A stretch of 64,000 nucleotides of DNA from Paludibaculum fermentans_A. GTDB taxonomy: Bacteria > Acidobacteriota > Terriglobia > Bryobacterales > Bryobacteraceae. Position 1 is the stretch's first letter, and each line of letters opens with the position of its first letter. A model generated the notes under the pieces. The model made no database searches and was not told where the DNA came from. It was given only the letters and a program-made list of their open reading frames with translations. The translations under genes were made by a program, and so were the position numbers. Shown piece by piece: positions 8,442-17,896 of this stretch. The DNA is taken from positions 124,001 to 188,000 of the forward strand of contig NZ_JBPJAQ010000004.1 of the NCBI RefSeq assembly GCF_051172195.1. Direction: 5' to 3'.

Positions 8442-9890
8442 TCACTTGCCAAATCGCTCGTAAGCGCCCGGCTGCTTCCACCAATACCCCTCCGCTTCCC
8501 GCACCGGATCGTAGTTCGGATTCGGCACAGGGAACTTCGCATCCACCTCTTTCAGCCACGCATCCAGCAGCCGTGTCAGCTCCTGCACCCTGGCCTTCTG
8601 CGTTTCTGCAAGATCCGCCTGCTCCCCGATGTCCGTGGTCACCCGGTACAGTTCGACGTGATTGTCTTCGTGGAAGCGGATCAGCTTGTATTCGCCCAAC
8701 CGCACCGCGCTAGCCGGCCGCCCCAGCTGGTTGCTGTAGTGCGGATAGTGCCAGTACAGCGGCCTCTGCGGCAGACGGCGTCCCGCCGGTAAAAGCGCGG
8801 CGAAACTCCGCCCATCCACACCCTCCGGCGCAGGCACCCCGGCCAACTCGGCGAATGTCGGCAGGTAGTCGATACTCGAGATCGGCGTGTCGTCCAACGC
8901 GCCCTTCCGCACACCCGGACCCCGGATGATCAGCGGCACCCGAATGCCGCCTTCGTACACGTGGCCCTTCCCCTCTCGCAGCGGCCAGTTCGAGGTGGTC
9001 GGCTTCAACAGCCACTCCGGCGCGCTCAACCCGCCATTGTCCGAATTGAAGACAACAATCGTGTTTTCCGCCAAGCCATTCTCCTCCACCGCCTTCACCA
9101 CCCGGCCCACGCTGTCATCCAGGCTCTGGATCATGCCCGCATAGACGGGATCGTAATGCCGCGCTCCGCTGCGAATTTTCGCGCTGTACTTCCGGATGTA
9201 CTCCTTCTTCGACTCCAGCGGCACGTGCGGAGCAAAATGCGGCAGATACACGAAGAACGGATTCGCCCGGTTCGCCTGAATGAACGCCGCCGCCTCGTCG
9301 CCCAGCCGGTCCGTGATGTACTCGCCCGGCTTGCCCTCAATCACCGGACTCTTGCCGCGCCACCCGGGATAGAAGTAGCTGCCCACCCCGCCCTGCGCGG
9401 CAAAGGTGGCGTCGAACCCCTGGCGGTCCGGCCCGAAGCCCTCCCCGCCCAGGTGCCATTTGCCGAACTGCCCGGTGCGGTAACCGGCCGGCTTCAACAC
9501 CTCGGCGATCGTCTTCTCTTCCAGCGGCAATTGCTGCACGCAATCCACGCCGATCAGCTTTGAATAGGGCGTCGGATGCTTGCCCGGCAGGTAGTTCGTA
9601 ATGCCCAGCCGCGCCGGATATTTCCCGGTCATGATGCTCGCCCGCGTAGGCGAACACACCGGACAGGCGGCGTATGCATTGGTGAACCTCGTACCCTGCT
9701 GCGCGAGACGATCGATGTTCGGCGTCTCGTAAAACTGGCTCCCAAACGAGGACAGGTCGGTCCAGCCCAAATCGTCAGCCAGTATGAACACGAAGTTCAG
9801 CGGCTTCTTCCTCGCCTGGAAGGCCGCAGCCGGCAAGGCCGCGGCCGCACCAGCCAGCTGTCTTAGAAATTGACGGCGCTCCATCGGCAT
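8442..9890 (-). CDS. Tat-exported arylsulfatase-family sulfatase
   Basis: 482 residues. The N-terminus RRQFLRQLAGAAAAL is a twin-arginine-type signal. The type I sulfatase signature CSPTRASIMTGKYPARLG is present with the Cys at residue 79, the residue converted to formylglycine in active enzymes. NFVFILADDLGW supplies the metal-binding Asp pair. Family members hydrolyse sulfate esters of glycans or small aromatics outside the cytoplasm. Its ATG follows directly on the stop codon of the upstream TonB-dependent receptor (stop 9891-9893, start 9888-9890), indicating one operon and translational coupling: import or binding of a sulfated compound plus its desulfation. The compound is unknown. Confidence 0.92.
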   Translation of the reverse strand: MPMERRQFLRQLAGAAAALPAAAFQARKKPLNFVFILADDLGWTDLSSFGSQFYETPNIDRLAQQGTRFTNAYAACPVCSPTRASIMTGKYPARLGITNYLPGKHPTPYSKLIGVDCVQQLPLEEKTIAEVLKPAGYRTGQFGKWHLGGEGFGPDRQGFDATFAAQGGVGSYFYPGWRGKSPVIEGKPGEYITDRLGDEAAAFIQANRANPFFVYLPHFAPHVPLESKKEYIRKYSAKIRSGARHYDPVYAGMIQSLDDSVGRVVKAVEENGLAENTIVVFNSDNGGLSAPEWLLKPTTSNWPLREGKGHVYEGGIRVPLIIRGPGVRKGALDDTPISSIDYLPTFAELAGVPAPEGVDGRSFAALLPAGRRLPQRPLYWHYPHYSNQLGRPASAVRLGEYKLIRFHEDNHVELYRVTTDIGEQADLAETQKARVQELTRLLDAWLKEVDAKFPVPNPNYDPVREAEGYWWKQPGAYERFGK

Positions 9891-12800
9891 CTAGAACTCC
9901 ACCTTCAAACCCAACTGCATCACACGCGCCGGCAGCGCCGAACTGATCGCACCGAAATTCGCCGCGCCCAACGACCGCCCGGGCGCCTGGAAGTTCGTGT
10001 GGTTGGCCACGTTCAACGACTCCGCCCGGAACTGCACATTGCCCGTCTCCTTAAACCTGAAGTTCTTCAGCAGAGAAATGTCCAGGTTCAGCAGACCCGG
10101 CCCCGTCAACAGCGCCCGGGACGAGTTGCCGAACGTGTACGCCGCCGGAGCCGCCACCGCCGTCGTATCAAACCAACGCGCCACCGACCGTTGCTCGGCC
10201 GGGAGCGAAGGATCCTTCAGGACGTTCACCCGCTGCGGCCCCGGGTTGAACGAGTTGCTTGTGTTCGTCTGCGTCACCAGCCCGAACGGACTGCCCGCCT
10301 GCGCAATCAGGATCGCACCCAGGTTCCAGCCACCCACCAGGTTCGACAACAACCCCCGATTCAGCAGCTTCCGTCCGCGGCCCCACGGCAGTTCATACAC
10401 CGAACTCACCGCCAGCCGGTTCCGTACATCGTTCCCCGCCAGCGACTTGTCCGCCCGGCGATTGTAGAAGTCCTGGTAGCCCGACGGCACCGCGCCCACT
10501 TCGAAGCTCGACGCTACATCGTCAATGAACTTCGACCAGGTGTAGTTCGTCAGGAAGTTCAGCCCGTTCGAGAACCGCTTCTCCACCTTCACATTCAGCC
10601 CGTGATAACTGGAGTTGCCCCACATCGGCGTCAGCAGTGTGACATTGCCGAACTGCGGGAACGGCCGCCGCGTCTGCGCCGAACCCGCGCCCAACAACAA
10701 CTCCGGCCGCACCTGGTTAATGCTCGTGTCCGGAGCAGGCAGCTTGTGCCCCACGTTGCCCAGGTACGACACCTCCGCCACGATGTTCCCCTTCAGCTCC
10801 TGCTGCACCGAGAAATTCCACTGCTGCGAGTACCCCAGTGCCCGGTCCTGCCCGATATACACCGGAGCCAGACGGACAGCCGACCCCACCGCCACCGCCC
10901 CAAACCCGCTGTTCAGCACCTGCGGCACCGTCGCCGGGAAGCCGTTGCTCAGCAGGAACGCAGCCGTATTCCCGCTATCCGGCGAACTGTAGTCGCCGCT
11001 GGTCTCAAACCCGGCACTGGCCGTATTCGACCCCGGAACCGGCGGTCCGAAGTACACTCCATACCCGGAGCGCACCACCAGGCTCCGCCGCTCAGAAGGC
11101 TTCCACGCAAACCCGATGCGCGGACCGAAGTTCACGTAATCCGAGTTGTAGACCTTCGAGCCCAAGCCGTCCCGCCCGGCGAACGTCACCACCCCCGGCG
11201 TCCCCGAGACCGGATTGATCTTCGCCGTATCAAATGAGTTCTGACGGTTGTTCTCATCCACGCGCGGCGTGTGCGTCTCCCAGCGCACACCCAGGTTCAA
11301 CGTGAAACTGCGCGTCACTTTCCAGTCGTCCTGTACGAAGGCCGCATAGTACGCCGCCCGCCGGTCGAGAATGTCGGTGTCCTGGATCTTTCCCGAGAGC
11401 GCCGCACCCAGCAGCAGGCTCGCAATCGCGTTGCCGCCGCTGGTCGTGCCCGATAGCGCCGTCAACTGCGGGCCGAACCCGATCGAACCCGACGTCAGGC
11501 TGTTTAGGTCGTCCTGGTTCTGGCCGAACCGCGCCTCTCCGCCAATCTTGATCGAGTGCTTGCCCAGCAGCAGGCTGTACACATCCACAATGTCCGTATC
11601 CCGGATCGGAGTTTGGATGCGCTGCTGCGTCCCCGCCCCCAAATTGACATAGCCCGACGCCGTCACCTGCGGGAAGGCCGACCCCGTCACGCCCTTCAAG
11701 CCCAGTTGCGCCGGCCAGTTGCCGCCGATGCTCAAGGTGTCCTGGCGGAACCGCCGCGGCTGATAGTTGAACCGGAAGTCGTTCACCGCCCGGCTGCCGA
11801 AATTGCGCGTGTACGTCCCCAGGAAGCTGTATGCCCGCCGCGTCGTGATCGAGCCGTCCGGATCCGCCGCCGGGTTGTCGAACGTCGCCGCCGTATCCGT
11901 CGGGAAGTTGTGCAGCACCATCCGGAATCCCAGCCGCGAATTGTCGTTCAGAATGTGATCCACCTTCGTCGTCCACGTCGTCAGATTGAGGTTCGTCGAC
12001 CCGTTCCGCGCGAAATTGTTCGCCCCCGCCAGGTTCGCCGCCGCCCGCGTCGCCGCCGGATAGTAGCCCGCAATCTTCGCGCCCACGGGGTCCAGCCGGT
12101 TCGACGGAATGATGTTGCCCACGAACGGGTCCCGAATCGTCCGCGTCGGATTCGCCGGATCCACACGCGTCGTCGCCGGATCGTAGATCGGCACCAGCGC
12201 GCCCGCCGCCGTCAGCGTCTGCGAGAAGTCCCCCGCCTTCTGCGCCGCCGTCGGCACTGTGTAAACACGGGTCAGCCCGATGCGCTGGATCTGCCACTCG
12301 TTCGAACTGAAGAAGAACGTCTTGTTCTTGATAATCGGCCCGCCCGCCGTCAATCCGAAAATGTTGTACCGCAGCGGAGCCTTCTGCGCCGAGAAGAAAT
12401 TCCTCGCGTCCATAGCATCGTTGCGGAAAAACTCATACGCGCTGCCGTGGAACTGATTCGTGCCTGAACGCGTGATGACGCTCACCACCCCGCCCGCCGT
12501 GTTCCCGAACTCCGCCGAGTAGTTGTTCTGCTGGACCCGCACCTCCTGCACCGACTCCACAGGCGGATTGAACAACGCCTGCGGAATCTCCAGGGCCACG
12601 TTCGAGGCATTTACACCGTCCAGCAGCCACTGCTGCTGATCACCCCTGCTGCCCGCCACCGTTACACGCGGCCGGATCACGTCGCCCGTGATATACACCG
12701 CATTCCCCATCAGCTTGAGCAGGTCACCCACCCGCCGCCCATTGATCGGCATATCCCGAACCGTTTTGTTCTCAATGAACTGCCCCACCGTCGCCGTCTC

Positions 12801-13223
12801 GGACTCAATCAGCTGGTTCTCCGCCACGACATCCACCGACTCGCTGACGTGCCCCACCTGCAGCGTGATGTCGATCCTCGCCACACGCCCCAGTTCCAGC
12901 GTGATGCCCTTCTGGCTGTAACGCTGGAAGCCCGGCAGTTCCGCCGAGATCTCATAGCGGCCCGGCTGGAGCGGCGCCACGCTATACTCGCCCTCCGCAT
13001 TCGTCAGCAGCGAGCGCGTATCGCCCGTGTCCAGAGCCTGGACAGTGACCTTTACATTCGCCAACCGCAAAGCGCTGGGATCCAGCACTACGCCGGTCAG
13101 CCCGCTGGCCGATTGCGCCCGTGCAATGTGGGCAAACAGAAGAGAGAGGGAAACGGCCAGAGCGGCCCGTCCCAGAAGTGTAAACACACCTCGGGTATTG
13201 AGTGGAAAACTGCGTTCGGACAT
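9891..13223 (-). CDS. Oar-like TonB-dependent outer-membrane receptor with carboxypeptidase-regulatory domain
   Basis: 1110 residues. A signal peptide ending near AHIARAQ is followed by a carboxypeptidase-regulatory-like beta-sandwich (about 38-125, with TNAEGEYSVAPLQPGRYEIS) and a plug domain (about 130-240, including QEVRVQQNNYSAEFGN and GGVVSVITRSGTNQFHG). A long beta-barrel ends in an aromatic residue (LGLKVEF), the usual BAM recognition end. This architecture is typical of the numerous acidobacterial Oar-like receptors that bind large or glycan ligands; no SusD partner is nearby. The adjoining sulfatase gene suggests a sulfated ligand, which is an inference from context only. A 185-base gap separates it from the upstream flavoprotein gene, so it probably has its own promoter. 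Confidence 0.92.
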   Translation of the reverse strand: MSERSFPLNTRGVFTLLGRAALAVSLSLLFAHIARAQSASGLTGVVLDPSALRLANVKVTVQALDTGDTRSLLTNAEGEYSVAPLQPGRYEISAELPGFQRYSQKGITLELGRVARIDITLQVGHVSESVDVVAENQLIESETATVGQFIENKTVRDMPINGRRVGDLLKLMGNAVYITGDVIRPRVTVAGSRGDQQQWLLDGVNASNVALEIPQALFNPPVESVQEVRVQQNNYSAEFGNTAGGVVSVITRSGTNQFHGSAYEFFRNDAMDARNFFSAQKAPLRYNIFGLTAGGPIIKNKTFFFSSNEWQIQRIGLTRVYTVPTAAQKAGDFSQTLTAAGALVPIYDPATTRVDPANPTRTIRDPFVGNIIPSNRLDPVGAKIAGYYPAATRAAANLAGANNFARNGSTNLNLTTWTTKVDHILNDNSRLGFRMVLHNFPTDTAATFDNPAADPDGSITTRRAYSFLGTYTRNFGSRAVNDFRFNYQPRRFRQDTLSIGGNWPAQLGLKGVTGSAFPQVTASGYVNLGAGTQQRIQTPIRDTDIVDVYSLLLGKHSIKIGGEARFGQNQDDLNSLTSGSIGFGPQLTALSGTTSGGNAIASLLLGAALSGKIQDTDILDRRAAYYAAFVQDDWKVTRSFTLNLGVRWETHTPRVDENNRQNSFDTAKINPVSGTPGVVTFAGRDGLGSKVYNSDYVNFGPRIGFAWKPSERRSLVVRSGYGVYFGPPVPGSNTASAGFETSGDYSSPDSGNTAAFLLSNGFPATVPQVLNSGFGAVAVGSAVRLAPVYIGQDRALGYSQQWNFSVQQELKGNIVAEVSYLGNVGHKLPAPDTSINQVRPELLLGAGSAQTRRPFPQFGNVTLLTPMWGNSSYHGLNVKVEKRFSNGLNFLTNYTWSKFIDDVASSFEVGAVPSGYQDFYNRRADKSLAGNDVRNRLAVSSVYELPWGRGRKLLNRGLLSNLVGGWNLGAILIAQAGSPFGLVTQTNTSNSFNPGPQRVNVLKDPSLPAEQRSVARWFDTTAVAAPAAYTFGNSSRALLTGPGLLNLDISLLKNFRFKETGNVQFRAESLNVANHTNFQAPGRSLGAANFGAISSALPARVMQLGLKVEF

Positions 13224-13408
13224 AGGCTCCCTTTTGGATTTCCGGCGACTTTGCGGCTTCTTATACCGGGGGAGCCATCGCGCGGGCGGTGCAGGTCAAC
13301 AGAGACGAGCGAGTCTGAATTCTGAAGCTATCACTGGCATGATAGGCCGCTCCGCCCACGCGTGTCAATAGGAAAGTAGTATTTGTCTACCGACTTACTC
13401 TGCTATCT

Positions 13409-16400
13409 CTAACTAACAGGTTTGTAACGGGATATGTCCCGGTGTCCGCCAGCCACCAGGCTCCGGTCAATCCACAGACGCGTGAGTTTCTCCTGCACGC
13501 CGTTCTGCGCCAACCGCGCCCGCAGGTTCCCGAAATCAACAGAATCCAGCGATTGGTCCTGGTTGAAACACGAGAACACCACCGTCTCTTCACCCGTCAG
13601 CGGGTTCTTGTGCTGCTGCAGGCACTGCGCGCAGATCTCCTTCATCATGCACTGCATCGGCGAGTTGATACTCCCGATCGCATGGTGGTCCTTCTTCAAA
13701 TACGGAGCCAGCACGCCGTGCCTCGACTCCGCCACCGCCCGCATCATGCCATCGGACCCGATCGCCACCACGCGGTCCACTTCCGTCAACGGGATCTGCG
13801 CTTCGCCCAGCGACCCGCGCGCATAGGCCAGCATCGCCTCGACGATATTGCCGACGAACGTGTGGTCGCCCGGCCGGCCCGGCGCAAACCCCGGAGCCTC
13901 GTCGCAGCACCACACAATCACATCCGCCGCCTGCTCGATCTCTTCCACTTTGTAGCGGTCCGCCAGCTTCTTATAGCCGGCGAAATACACCACTCGCGAG
14001 CCCTTCCGCCGCAGCGCCTGGCCAATCGAGAACAGCACCGCATTGCCCAGTCCGCCGCCTACCAGCAGCGCCGTCTCGCTCTCCGGAGTCTCGGTCGGCG
14101 TGCCCGTCGGTCCCATCAGGATCACAGGCTCGCCTGGTTTCAACAACGCGCACAGGTCCGACGATCCGCCCATCTCCAGCACAATCGTCGATAGCAGGCC
14201 CTTCTCCACATCCACTGAGGCGCCCGTCAGCGCAAGCCCTTCCATGGCCAGCGTCGTATCCTCCACCCGCGCCGCCAGCGTCTCGTAGTTCTGCAGCCGG
14301 TAGAACTGCCCGGGCAGGAACGCGCGCGCCGCCAGGGGCGCCCGCACCACCACCTCGACAATGTTCGGCGTCAGCCGGATCACCTCGTCCACCGTGGCCC
14401 TTAGCTCATCGTTCAGCCGCGCGAACAGAGCCTCCGGCGTGGGCCCGTTCGACACACGCCGCGACAGGATCTTCGTCACCACGGGGTAGCCCTGCTTCGC
14501 TCCGCCCATCGCCTTCACCACATTGCCCGCATAGGACGGATGCAGGTCGCCGAAGAAGCTGATCGCCCGCCCGTCCGCGCGGATCGAGGTCAGCACGCGG
14601 GACACCGCCGGCTTCGACACGATCTCCGGCTTCACCGGATGCCCGTCCTCGTCCACGGCCTGGAAGTTCCGCCCCTGGATCGTCACGTTCACCGGATCCT
14701 CGCGGCCCAGCACCGTATTCGGCTGCGTGCCCGCCGCCACCAGGATCGTCTTGGCCGGCAATACCACGGTTTGCCCGTCGCGCTTCAGATGCAGCGCGGA
14801 GCAGTGGCCGAACTGGTCGACCCCCACCTCAGTGGGCGTCAACAGCTCAGCGAACCGGATGCCTTCCTGCAGGGCCAGCGCCACCTCTTCGTGATTCAGC
14901 GTGTAGCTCGGCGCATCGATCAGCCGCCGCCGGTAAGCAATCGTCACCCCGCCCCACTCATTCAGCAGCGGAATGAAGTTCGGCTCGCGGCCCTCCTGCT
15001 CGGCCAGCGCCCGCTCCTGGCGCAGCGCCCGCGCATGCTGCAGGAACTCCTCGCCAGTGAGCCGCTCTTCCTCGTTCCAACCCGCGCGAACCGCCGCTTC
15101 GCCGCGTTCCGCCACCAGCGTCTCGTACCGTTGCAGGAACTTCTCCACCTGCACCGGGTAGTACGCCAACGACTCCGTCGCCGTATCGACCGCCGTCAAT
15201 CCGCCGCCAATCACCACCACCGGCAACTGCACCTGCAGGTTGGCTACGGAGTCTCTCTTGGCCGCTCCAGTCAACTGCAGCGCCATCAGGAAATCCGACG
15301 CCTGCCGCACACCGCGCGCCAGCCCGTTCTTCATCGGGATCACCGTCGGCTTGCCCGCGCCCATGCACAGCGCGATGTGATCGAAGCCCATGGCAAACGC
15401 GCTCTCAATGGTCAGCGTCCCGCCAAACCGCACCCCGCCGAACATGCTAAACTCCGCCCGCCGCTCCAACAGGAGCCTCACAATTTTGAGGAAGTTCTTG
15501 TCCCAGCGGACCGTGATGCCATACTCCGCAACACCGCCAAACCCGGCCATCGCTCTCTCGCCCAGGCCTTCGTACAGCTCGCGGATGTCGCGGATCGGAT
15601 GAAACCGGTGCCGCTGCCCCAGTGCGTCCACGCCGCTCACCGGCGCCGGCAGCGGTTCGATCTTCAGCCCGTCCACCGCCACCACGCTGTGGCCGTCGTT
15701 CATCAGGTGGTGCGCCAGCCCGAAACCGGCCGGCCCCAGCCCCACCACCAGCACCTTGTACCCCGTAGCCGTCCGCGGTAGCGGCCGGTCGAAGTTCAGC
15801 GGATTCCAGCGCGTCAGCAGGCTGTAGATCTCAAAGCCCCAAGGCAGGTCGAGCACGTCCTTCAACGTCCGCGTCTCCACCTGCGGGATGTCCACCGGCT
15901 CCTGCTTCTGGTAAATGCACGACTTCATGCAGTCGTTGCAGATGCGGTGCCCCGTGGCCGCCGTGAGAGGGTTGTCGATCGCCACCGTCGCCAGCGCGCC
16001 GATGGGACAGCCCTGCTCCTTCAACACGTTCATCTCGGAGATCTTCTCCTCCAGCGGGCAGCCCGCCAGGGTCACTCCGAATACAGTCTTCTTGAACTCG
16101 CCAGACTTCTCGCGCAGCCCGGTCGAACAGCTGTCTTTACCCTGGTTGTGGCATTTGATGCAGTAGTGAGCCTGGCCCACCGCCCGCGGCAGATCCATCC
16201 CGGCATCGGTCAGCGCGAATCCGTCGCGGTGCCTCAACTCCTCGTCCGGCAGCCGGAACCTGGGAATGCCGTCCTTCTCCTCGATTTCGACGTCGACGAG
16301 ATGCTCCATCACCAGCTTGTGCGGTGTACGGAACAGGACGCCCTTGTAGTTCTGCTTCCGACCCTCCGTCGACAGCGCGGCCCACGCCGCATATTGGGCA

Positions 16401-16900
16401 GCCAGCGCCAGTTCCGGCACGTGCTGCTCCTCGGCCGCCAGCCACCCGCTCACATGCTTCGTGAACGAGTCATCCGTCGCAGGCTCGCCAAACAGAGCCG
16501 CCAGCTCAGCCGCCAGCGCGGGGCCGTCAATCGCCTCAGCCATCTCCGGCGAAACACCCGAGATCGCCTTCTTGACGACAAACTGCCGCTTCAGCGCCAG
16601 CATCGGCGCCAGCCGGTGATGCCGCTGCCGCAAGGCCTGCAACTCCGGTCCGATGCCGAACAGCTCACCTAGAAAATCTTCGAAATGCGGGGCGATGGCC
16701 AGAATGAGAGCTGATTGTTCCTTGGGCGTCAGCGACGTGGGCATGGCCCGCGCCGTCTCGAACCGGGCACACAACTCACTGTCTCCGCTCCGCAGGTACT
16801 GCGTGAAACGTTCGTCCAGCTTGCCCAGTCCATCCCGCCCGTAAAGCTCTTCAAAGACCACGCCGAATCCGAGGTCGAGGGACCCCTCCACTAAGCTCAT
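13409..16900 (-). CDS. single-chain Nfn/GltD-PyrK-like iron-sulfur flavoprotein
   Basis: 1163 residues, four parts. Residues 1-240 are helical and not recognised. Residues 240-335 are Cys-rich: CIKCHNQGKDSC (Cys 247, 250, 258), Cys 281 and 298, and CNDCMKSC (321, 324, 328), suited to [4Fe-4S] clusters. Residues 380-835 are a GltD-like FAD/NAD(P) disulfide-type reductase with VLVVGLGPAGFG and VVIGGGLTAVDTATES. Residues 850-1140 are a PyrK/FNR-like module with GQFYRLQNY, the nucleotide-binding LLVGGGLGNAVLFSIG, and a PyrK-type [2Fe-2S] motif at Cys 1084, 1090, 1093 and 1111. The same two modules make up NfnB and NfnA, the bifurcating ferredoxin-NADP oxidoreductase, as separate chains. Soluble and cytoplasmic; electron donors unknown. 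Confidence 0.8.
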   Translation of the reverse strand: MSLVEGSLDLGFGVVFEELYGRDGLGKLDERFTQYLRSGDSELCARFETARAMPTSLTPKEQSALILAIAPHFEDFLGELFGIGPELQALRQRHHRLAPMLALKRQFVVKKAISGVSPEMAEAIDGPALAAELAALFGEPATDDSFTKHVSGWLAAEEQHVPELALAAQYAAWAALSTEGRKQNYKGVLFRTPHKLVMEHLVDVEIEEKDGIPRFRLPDEELRHRDGFALTDAGMDLPRAVGQAHYCIKCHNQGKDSCSTGLREKSGEFKKTVFGVTLAGCPLEEKISEMNVLKEQGCPIGALATVAIDNPLTAATGHRICNDCMKSCIYQKQEPVDIPQVETRTLKDVLDLPWGFEIYSLLTRWNPLNFDRPLPRTATGYKVLVVGLGPAGFGLAHHLMNDGHSVVAVDGLKIEPLPAPVSGVDALGQRHRFHPIRDIRELYEGLGERAMAGFGGVAEYGITVRWDKNFLKIVRLLLERRAEFSMFGGVRFGGTLTIESAFAMGFDHIALCMGAGKPTVIPMKNGLARGVRQASDFLMALQLTGAAKRDSVANLQVQLPVVVIGGGLTAVDTATESLAYYPVQVEKFLQRYETLVAERGEAAVRAGWNEEERLTGEEFLQHARALRQERALAEQEGREPNFIPLLNEWGGVTIAYRRRLIDAPSYTLNHEEVALALQEGIRFAELLTPTEVGVDQFGHCSALHLKRDGQTVVLPAKTILVAAGTQPNTVLGREDPVNVTIQGRNFQAVDEDGHPVKPEIVSKPAVSRVLTSIRADGRAISFFGDLHPSYAGNVVKAMGGAKQGYPVVTKILSRRVSNGPTPEALFARLNDELRATVDEVIRLTPNIVEVVVRAPLAARAFLPGQFYRLQNYETLAARVEDTTLAMEGLALTGASVDVEKGLLSTIVLEMGGSSDLCALLKPGEPVILMGPTGTPTETPESETALLVGGGLGNAVLFSIGQALRRKGSRVVYFAGYKKLADRYKVEEIEQAADVIVWCCDEAPGFAPGRPGDHTFVGNIVEAMLAYARGSLGEAQIPLTEVDRVVAIGSDGMMRAVAESRHGVLAPYLKKDHHAIGSINSPMQCMMKEICAQCLQQHKNPLTGEETVVFSCFNQDQSLDSVDFGNLRARLAQNGVQEKLTRLWIDRSLVAGGHRDISRYKPVS

Positions 16901-16941
16901 GCGCGCTCCGTTGCTTTTTGTTGATCTACTTTGAGGATACG

Positions 16942-17877
16942 ATGCCCGCGCCGCTTGCGTTGCATCGGACCTTCATTGCATCGTCCCTGGCCCGCGATAT
17001 CATCAGATTAACTGTGCTGGTTTCCATCGAGACTAAACCCAAACGGCCGCAGTGGCTCAAAGCGCCCGCGCCCGTCGGGGATAACTACCGCGATTTGAAG
17101 GGTTTGGTGGACCGCCTCAAGCTCCACACCGTCTGCGACAGCGCGGCCTGCCCCAACATCGGCGAGTGCTGGAACCACCGCACCGCTACCTTCATGATTC
17201 TGGGCAACTTCTGCACCCGCCGCTGCGGCTTCTGCGCTGTCCAGAAGGGTCAACCTCTGGAGGTCGACTACGGCGAGCCCGATCGCGTCGCCGAAGCCTG
17301 TGAGATCCTCGGCCTGAAGTACGCCGTCATCACCAGCGTCAATCGCGACGACCGCAAGGACGGCGGAGCCGAGCTCTTCGCCCTCACCATCCGCGCCATC
17401 CGCCAGCGCATTCCGGGCTGCAAAGTCGAGGTCCTGGTCCCCGACTTCCAGGGCAATAAGGACGCCATGGCCATCGTCATGGATGCCGCACCCGACGTCC
17501 TCAACCACAACATCGAAACCGTGCCCCGCCTCTACCAGCAGGTGCGCATCGGCGCCCGCTACGAACGTTCGCTCGAGATGCTGGCCTGGGCGAAAGCCCT
17601 ACGGCCGGAGATCCCCACGAAATCGGGCCTCATGGTGGGCTTGGGAGAGACCAACGAGGAAGTGGTCGCCACCCTGCGCGACCTGCGGACCCATCACGTC
17701 GACTTCGCCACTATCGGCCAGTATCTGCGTCCTACCCCCCAGCATTTGCCCGTGTTACGCTATGTCACCCCGGCGGAATTCGCTGAGTACAAGCAGGCTG
17801 GCCGGGACCTGGGCTTCTCGCACATCGAATCCGGTCCACTGGTTCGCAGCAGTTATCACGCAGCGGAGGCTCTCTAA
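16942..17877 (+). CDS. lipA: lipoyl synthase (radical SAM)
   Basis: Inserts two sulfur atoms at C6 and C8 of octanoyl groups on lipoyl domains of 2-oxoacid dehydrogenases and the glycine cleavage H protein. Both [4Fe-4S] sites are visible: CDSAACPNIGEC (auxiliary cluster, Cys 65, 70 and 76 from this start) and the radical SAM CTRRCGFC (Cys 91, 95, 98). GLMVGLGETNEEV and HLPVLRYVTPAEF are conserved LipA segments, and RSSYHA near the end supplies the conserved Ser ligand. The ATG at 16942 has GAGG five bases upstream; a GTG at 17014 begins nearer the conserved core and is an alternative. No lipB is adjacent; the metallo-hydrolase gene follows immediately. Confidence 0.93.
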   Translation: MPAPLALHRTFIASSLARDIIRLTVLVSIETKPKRPQWLKAPAPVGDNYRDLKGLVDRLKLHTVCDSAACPNIGECWNHRTATFMILGNFCTRRCGFCAVQKGQPLEVDYGEPDRVAEACEILGLKYAVITSVNRDDRKDGGAELFALTIRAIRQRIPGCKVEVLVPDFQGNKDAMAIVMDAAPDVLNHNIETVPRLYQQVRIGARYERSLEMLAWAKALRPEIPTKSGLMVGLGETNEEVVATLRDLRTHHVDFATIGQYLRPTPQHLPVLRYVTPAEFAEYKQAGRDLGFSHIESGPLVRSSYHAAEAL

Positions 17878-17896
17878 ACTGTCACTCCCATCTGAG

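Noticed and set aside
9870..12467. Long plus-strand open frames opposite the TonB receptor (455 and 303 residues)
   Set aside because: Arg/Pro/His-rich shadows caused by GC-rich codon use of the receptor gene.
14540..15781. 413-residue plus-strand frame opposite the Nfn-like gene
   Set aside because: Shadow frame; the minus-strand gene has unmistakable FAD, NAD and Fe-S motifs.
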